A stretch of 64,000 nucleotides of DNA from Haloglomus litoreum (GTDB lineage Archaea; Halobacteriota; Halobacteria; Halobacteriales; Haloarculaceae): NCBI RefSeq assembly GCF_029338515.1, contig NZ_CP119988.1:4278001-4342000 (forward strand). The letters run 5' to 3'. Position numbers and translations under genes: made by a program. A model generated the notes under the pieces. The model was not told the DNA's origin, ran no database searches, and saw only the letters and a list, made by a program, of their open reading frames with translations. Shown here one piece after another: positions 61,300-64,000 of this stretch; position 1 is the stretch's first letter, and each line of letters begins with the position of its first letter.

Positions 61300-62286
61300 T
61301 CACAGTTCGTCGGCGAGGGCCCGGATGCGGTCGAGGTGGACCTCGCCCTCCGTGATGACCGCCTCGTCGTCCAGGGTCACGGTCGGGTCCAGCACCACGC
61401 CGTCGAGGTGGATGTCGCACTGGGTCGTCCCGCCGAGGCTCTCGTTGTCGCCGATGGCGAAGTGGACGGTGCCGAGTTTCTTCTTGTCCTCGGCGAGGTT
61501 GCCGACGAGGCGGGCGTCGGGGTTCGTCCCGATGGCGAACTCGGCCATGTTGCCGGCGTTCTCGTGGCCGTCCATGATCTCGCGGAGGCGGTCGGCCTCG
61601 GTCCCGCCGCGGACCTCGGAGACGAACCCGTCCGTGAACTCGAGTTCGATGGGGTCGTCCAGCAGCCCGATGTTGTCCATCGAGTAGTCGATGACGACGG
61701 TGCCTTCGGCGGTCCCCTCGGCGGGCGAGGTCGGCGACTCGCCCGGCGGGAGCGCGGAGAAGCCGTAGTCGTGGAAGAGCCCGTCGAGCGAGAACGCCGG
61801 TCGGTCGGTCAGGTCCATCCACACGTCGGTCCCCGCCGGGCTCGTGACGCGCGCCTCGGAGGCGGCGTCGAGCACGTCCCGGACGGCGCCGGTCGCCTCG
61901 GCGAGCCACTCGTAGTCGGTGTTGATGCCGCCGTCCAGCATGAGCTCCTCGTCGACCCCGCGGAGGATGACGATCCGCGTCCCGGCGTCGGCCGCGGCGA
62001 GGCGGGCGTGCGTATGCGTGATGGAGTGTGTCGTCGCGGTGAACGCCACGTCGGCGGTCTTGAGCGCCTCGGCGGCGACCGCGGGCGGCTCGTTCCCGTG
62101 CGCCTCGGTCTCGGGCATGACGAGCAGGTTCGCCGACGCGCCGACGCCGCGGACGGCGGTCGCCAGCGACATCGCCACCGGCCCCTTCCGGCCGTCGGTC
62201 AGGACGAGGACCTCCTCGTCGGGCTCGACGGCGGCGAGTTGCGAGACGATGCGCTGTGCGACGCTGCTCAGCTCCAGTTCGATCAT
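61300..62286 (-). CDS. M29 aminopeptidase/2,5-dihydroxypyridine dioxygenase (NicX)-like protein
   Basis: 328 residues, COG2309-like. The metal region lies in the C-terminal half: ELEFTDGFVSEVRGGTEADRL, ENAGNMAEFAIGTNPDARLVGN (Glu ligand) and KLGTVHFAIGDNESLGGTTQCDIHLDGVV (His ligands). Relatives are metal-dependent aminopeptidases and the Fe(II) ring-cleaving NicX of nicotinate degradation. An N-terminal Rossmann-like part (EEVLVLTDGRKGPVAMSLATAVRG) matches this family. With the amidase next door, a role in nitrogen-heterocycle breakdown is attractive but unproven. Confidence 0.82.
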   Translation of the reverse strand: MIELELSSVAQRIVSQLAAVEPDEEVLVLTDGRKGPVAMSLATAVRGVGASANLLVMPETEAHGNEPPAVAAEALKTADVAFTATTHSITHTHARLAAADAGTRIVILRGVDEELMLDGGINTDYEWLAEATGAVRDVLDAASEARVTSPAGTDVWMDLTDRPAFSLDGLFHDYGFSALPPGESPTSPAEGTAEGTVVIDYSMDNIGLLDDPIELEFTDGFVSEVRGGTEADRLREIMDGHENAGNMAEFAIGTNPDARLVGNLAEDKKKLGTVHFAIGDNESLGGTTQCDIHLDGVVLDPTVTLDDEAVITEGEVHLDRIRALADEL

Positions 62287-62387
62287 CGAGCGTCGATGGG
62301 GCGGGGGGCGTCAAATAGTTTCGTCCCGCCGGGAGCCGGGGGGCGGGGCAGCGACTCGCAGCGACAGCGAGGCGAGAGCCCACCCGC

Positions 62388-63890
62388 TCACAGCACCGGT
62401 TCGAGTCCCGCCGCGACCCGGAACAGCCGTCGCTCGTCGAACCGCCGCCCGAGCAGGTGGAGGCCGACGGGGAGCTCGTCGACGGTGCCGCAGGGGACCG
62501 TGAGCCCGGGCTGCTCGGTGACGTTCGCGATACGGGTGTTTCCGGTGATGCCGTAGTCGAGGTCGCCGGCGTCCTCGTGGCGCGGGGCGACGATGGGCAC
62601 GGTCGGCGCGACGACGGCGGCGGCTTCGGCCCCGTCGAGCGCGTCGGCCACCCGCTCGCGGAGTTCCCGGCGGGCCGCCAGGGCCCGGGAGTAGTGCCGG
62701 CCGCCGTGGGCGGTGAGCAGCCGCGCACCGGCGAGGATCCGCCCGCGGTAGAACGAGTTGAGTTCGCCGCTAGCTGCCTCGGCGCGCCGGGCGAACCCGA
62801 CCTGGTCGCGCGACTCGCCGCCACCGCCGCGCCGGAGCGGTACCCCCCCGTCCCGCCAGTACTGCGCGAGTTCGGGGTAGGTGACACAGCCCTTGATGGT
62901 GTCCACCCGGTCGAACGCGGGCAGCGACACCTCGGTCACGGTCGCGCCCGCGTCCGCAAGCGAATCGAGGGCGTCGTCGACGTGGGCGGCGACCGACGGA
63001 GCGCTCCCCTCGAACGCCTCCGTCAGGCGGACGACGGTCAGCTCCTCGAGCGGAACGGGGTCCTCGGCCGCCGCGGCGTACCCGCCGACCGTGTAGTCGT
63101 CGTGTCCGGCCGCGGCCATGCTGGCCGGGTCGCGTTCGGTCTTCCCGGCCAGCGCGTCCAGCGTCGCCGCCGCCGTCTCGACCGTCCGCGAGATGACGCC
63201 GACGTGGTCCAGCGAGTACGTGTTCTCCATCACCCCGTCGATGGGGACGACGCCGTAGGTCGGTTTCACGCCGACGAGGCCACAGAGCGCGGCGGGGACG
63301 CGGACGGAGCCCCCGGTGTCCGTCCCGAGGGCCACGTCGACCTGCTCCGCGAGGACGGCTGCCGCCGAGCCGCCGGAGGAGCCGCCGGGGAACCGGTCCG
63401 TGTCGTCGGGGTGGCTGATGCGCCCGTCGACCGCGACGCCGCGGCCGCCGCCGGCGAACTCGTCGAGGTTGCATTTGGCGGCGATGGTGGCGCCGCCGGC
63501 CCGGAGGCGGTCGACGACCGTCGCGTCCTCGTTCGGGACGAACCCCTCCATCACGGCGGACCCGCACTGCATCGGCACGCCCGCCACGGCGATGTTGTCC
63601 TTCAGCCCGACCGCCAGGTCCGACAGCGGCCCGTCGTCGGTGGGCGGGACCGAGCAGACGGTGACCAGCGCGTTGTACGGGTCCTCCTCGGCCGTGGGCT
63701 CGCGCCAGGACCGGTCACCGGTCGTCCCGGGCGGGTCGAGTCGGACGTCGTACACCTCGTCGAGCGGGCGCAACCGACGGTTCACCCGCTCGACGAGGTC
63801 GGCCGCCTCGCGTTCGTCCACGTCGATCCCCCACTCCTCGGCGAGCGACAGCAGGTCGTCCTCGGAGAGCAGCCTCGTGGTTCGTCGCAT
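62388..63890 (-). CDS. Amidase-signature hydrolase (third)
   Basis: 500 residues. Catalytic triad Lys97 (VGLKDN), Ser171 (PGGSSGGS) and Ser195 (TDTGGSVRVPA). N-terminal helical extension (SEDDLLSLAEEWGIDVDEREAADLVERVNRRL) is similar in layout to the amidases at 38371 and 40367. It is followed downstream by the M29-like gene after 101 bp, so an operon is possible. TATATGG-type sequence near 63912-63918 could be its promoter. Amide hydrolysis, substrate not determined. Confidence 0.92.
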   Translation of the reverse strand: MRRTTRLLSEDDLLSLAEEWGIDVDEREAADLVERVNRRLRPLDEVYDVRLDPPGTTGDRSWREPTAEEDPYNALVTVCSVPPTDDGPLSDLAVGLKDNIAVAGVPMQCGSAVMEGFVPNEDATVVDRLRAGGATIAAKCNLDEFAGGGRGVAVDGRISHPDDTDRFPGGSSGGSAAAVLAEQVDVALGTDTGGSVRVPAALCGLVGVKPTYGVVPIDGVMENTYSLDHVGVISRTVETAAATLDALAGKTERDPASMAAAGHDDYTVGGYAAAAEDPVPLEELTVVRLTEAFEGSAPSVAAHVDDALDSLADAGATVTEVSLPAFDRVDTIKGCVTYPELAQYWRDGGVPLRRGGGGESRDQVGFARRAEAASGELNSFYRGRILAGARLLTAHGGRHYSRALAARRELRERVADALDGAEAAAVVAPTVPIVAPRHEDAGDLDYGITGNTRIANVTEQPGLTVPCGTVDELPVGLHLLGRRFDERRLFRVAAGLEPVL

Positions 63891-63959
63891 GCGCCGGGAT
63901 GGGACTGGTTGCCATATAAAGCTGACCGAGCCCCCACTGGGTTCGTGGGCGCCGCTACC

Positions 63960-63985
63960 CCCGGGAGATAGCTATTTGTCGCCGC
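63960..63985 (+). promoter_or_regulatory. Promoter-like box at the window end
   Basis: GATAGCTATTTGTCG at about 63967-63981 is similar to GTAGCTTTTTGTC in front of the genes at 32798 and 37252, where it lies about 30 bp before the start. A plus-strand gene beyond the window end is likely. Confidence 0.35.
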
Positions 63986-64000
63986 GGCCGGTCGTTCGGG

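Overview
The window is a high-GC archaeal chromosome segment that reads as a member of the Halobacteria. The evidence is a strongly acidic proteome (Asp/Glu-rich proteins throughout), short leaderless promoters with TTAAG/TTAT-type boxes about 26-30 bp before start codons, archaeal-type riboflavin kinase/regulator and split glycine cleavage P-protein genes, and several families known mainly from haloarchaea (DUF2249 repeats, HTH regulators, Thr-Pro-linked surface proteins). No rRNA, tRNA or CRISPR was seen. About 57 protein genes are supported.

Layout. (1) 1-720: an arsenic module, arsR-arsM, with a perfect palindrome in front of arsR. (2) 870-8991: a respiratory/redox neighbourhood with a single and a four-fold DUF2249 protein, a DtxR/MarR-like regulator, two cupins, a heme-copper-oxidase-like membrane protein, a newly called 59-residue membrane protein, a MIP18/DUF59-like protein and an aa3-type oxidase subunit I. 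Eight promoters here, on both strands, carry an inverted repeat CGAA-N4-TTCG whose near edge lies 37-42 bp before the start codon. This looks like one coordinated local regulon and is the most striking signal in the window. (3) 9.1-12.9 kb: a CBS-MaoC protein with a replaced C-terminus, two membrane proteins, an AT-rich island, a flavin reductase-like protein and a UspA protein. (4) 12.9-18.7 kb: the one-carbon operon gcvT-gcvH-gcvPA-gcvPB-glyA (minus strand), with a repeat-bearing 41-codon mini-ORF bridging gcvPB and glyA through ATGA overlaps on both sides.

(5) 18.9-44.8 kb: a catabolic island for a nitrogenous, probably cyclic, compound. It holds HyuA/HyuB-like ATP-dependent subunits (HyuB carries a zinc-ribbon tail like acetone carboxylase gamma), two SDR dehydrogenases, an alpha/beta hydrolase, two luciferase-like flavin/F420 enzymes, a complete BMP-type nucleoside-like ABC transporter split across both strands, an amidohydrolase, a threonine dehydratase with RidA, an arginase/agmatinase homologue, two amidases flanking a cupin, and an IclR regulator. 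HIT, ribB and the riboflavin kinase/regulator are embedded near its end. A third amidase and an M29/NicX-like hydrolase at 61.3-63.9 kb may belong to the same function.

(6) 44.8-46.4 kb: a scar with 60-bp hairpin repeats, a truncated IS630-type transposase and a frameshifted SDR pseudogene related to the intact SDR at 60.0 kb. (7) 46.4-60.8 kb: a beta-lactamase-fold hydrolase, an amino-acid permease with a coupled UspA, a phosphoribosyltransferase, a 1369-residue secreted protein with a predicted seven-bladed FG-GAP propeller and repeated modules on Thr-Pro linkers, a DUF202 protein, a ferritin-like/VIT1 fusion, a stand-alone V-type ATPase subunit D paralogue, and an intact CBS-MaoC paralogue of the gene at 9.1 kb. 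(8) 60.8-64 kb: a second AT-rich island, the M29-like gene and an amidase.
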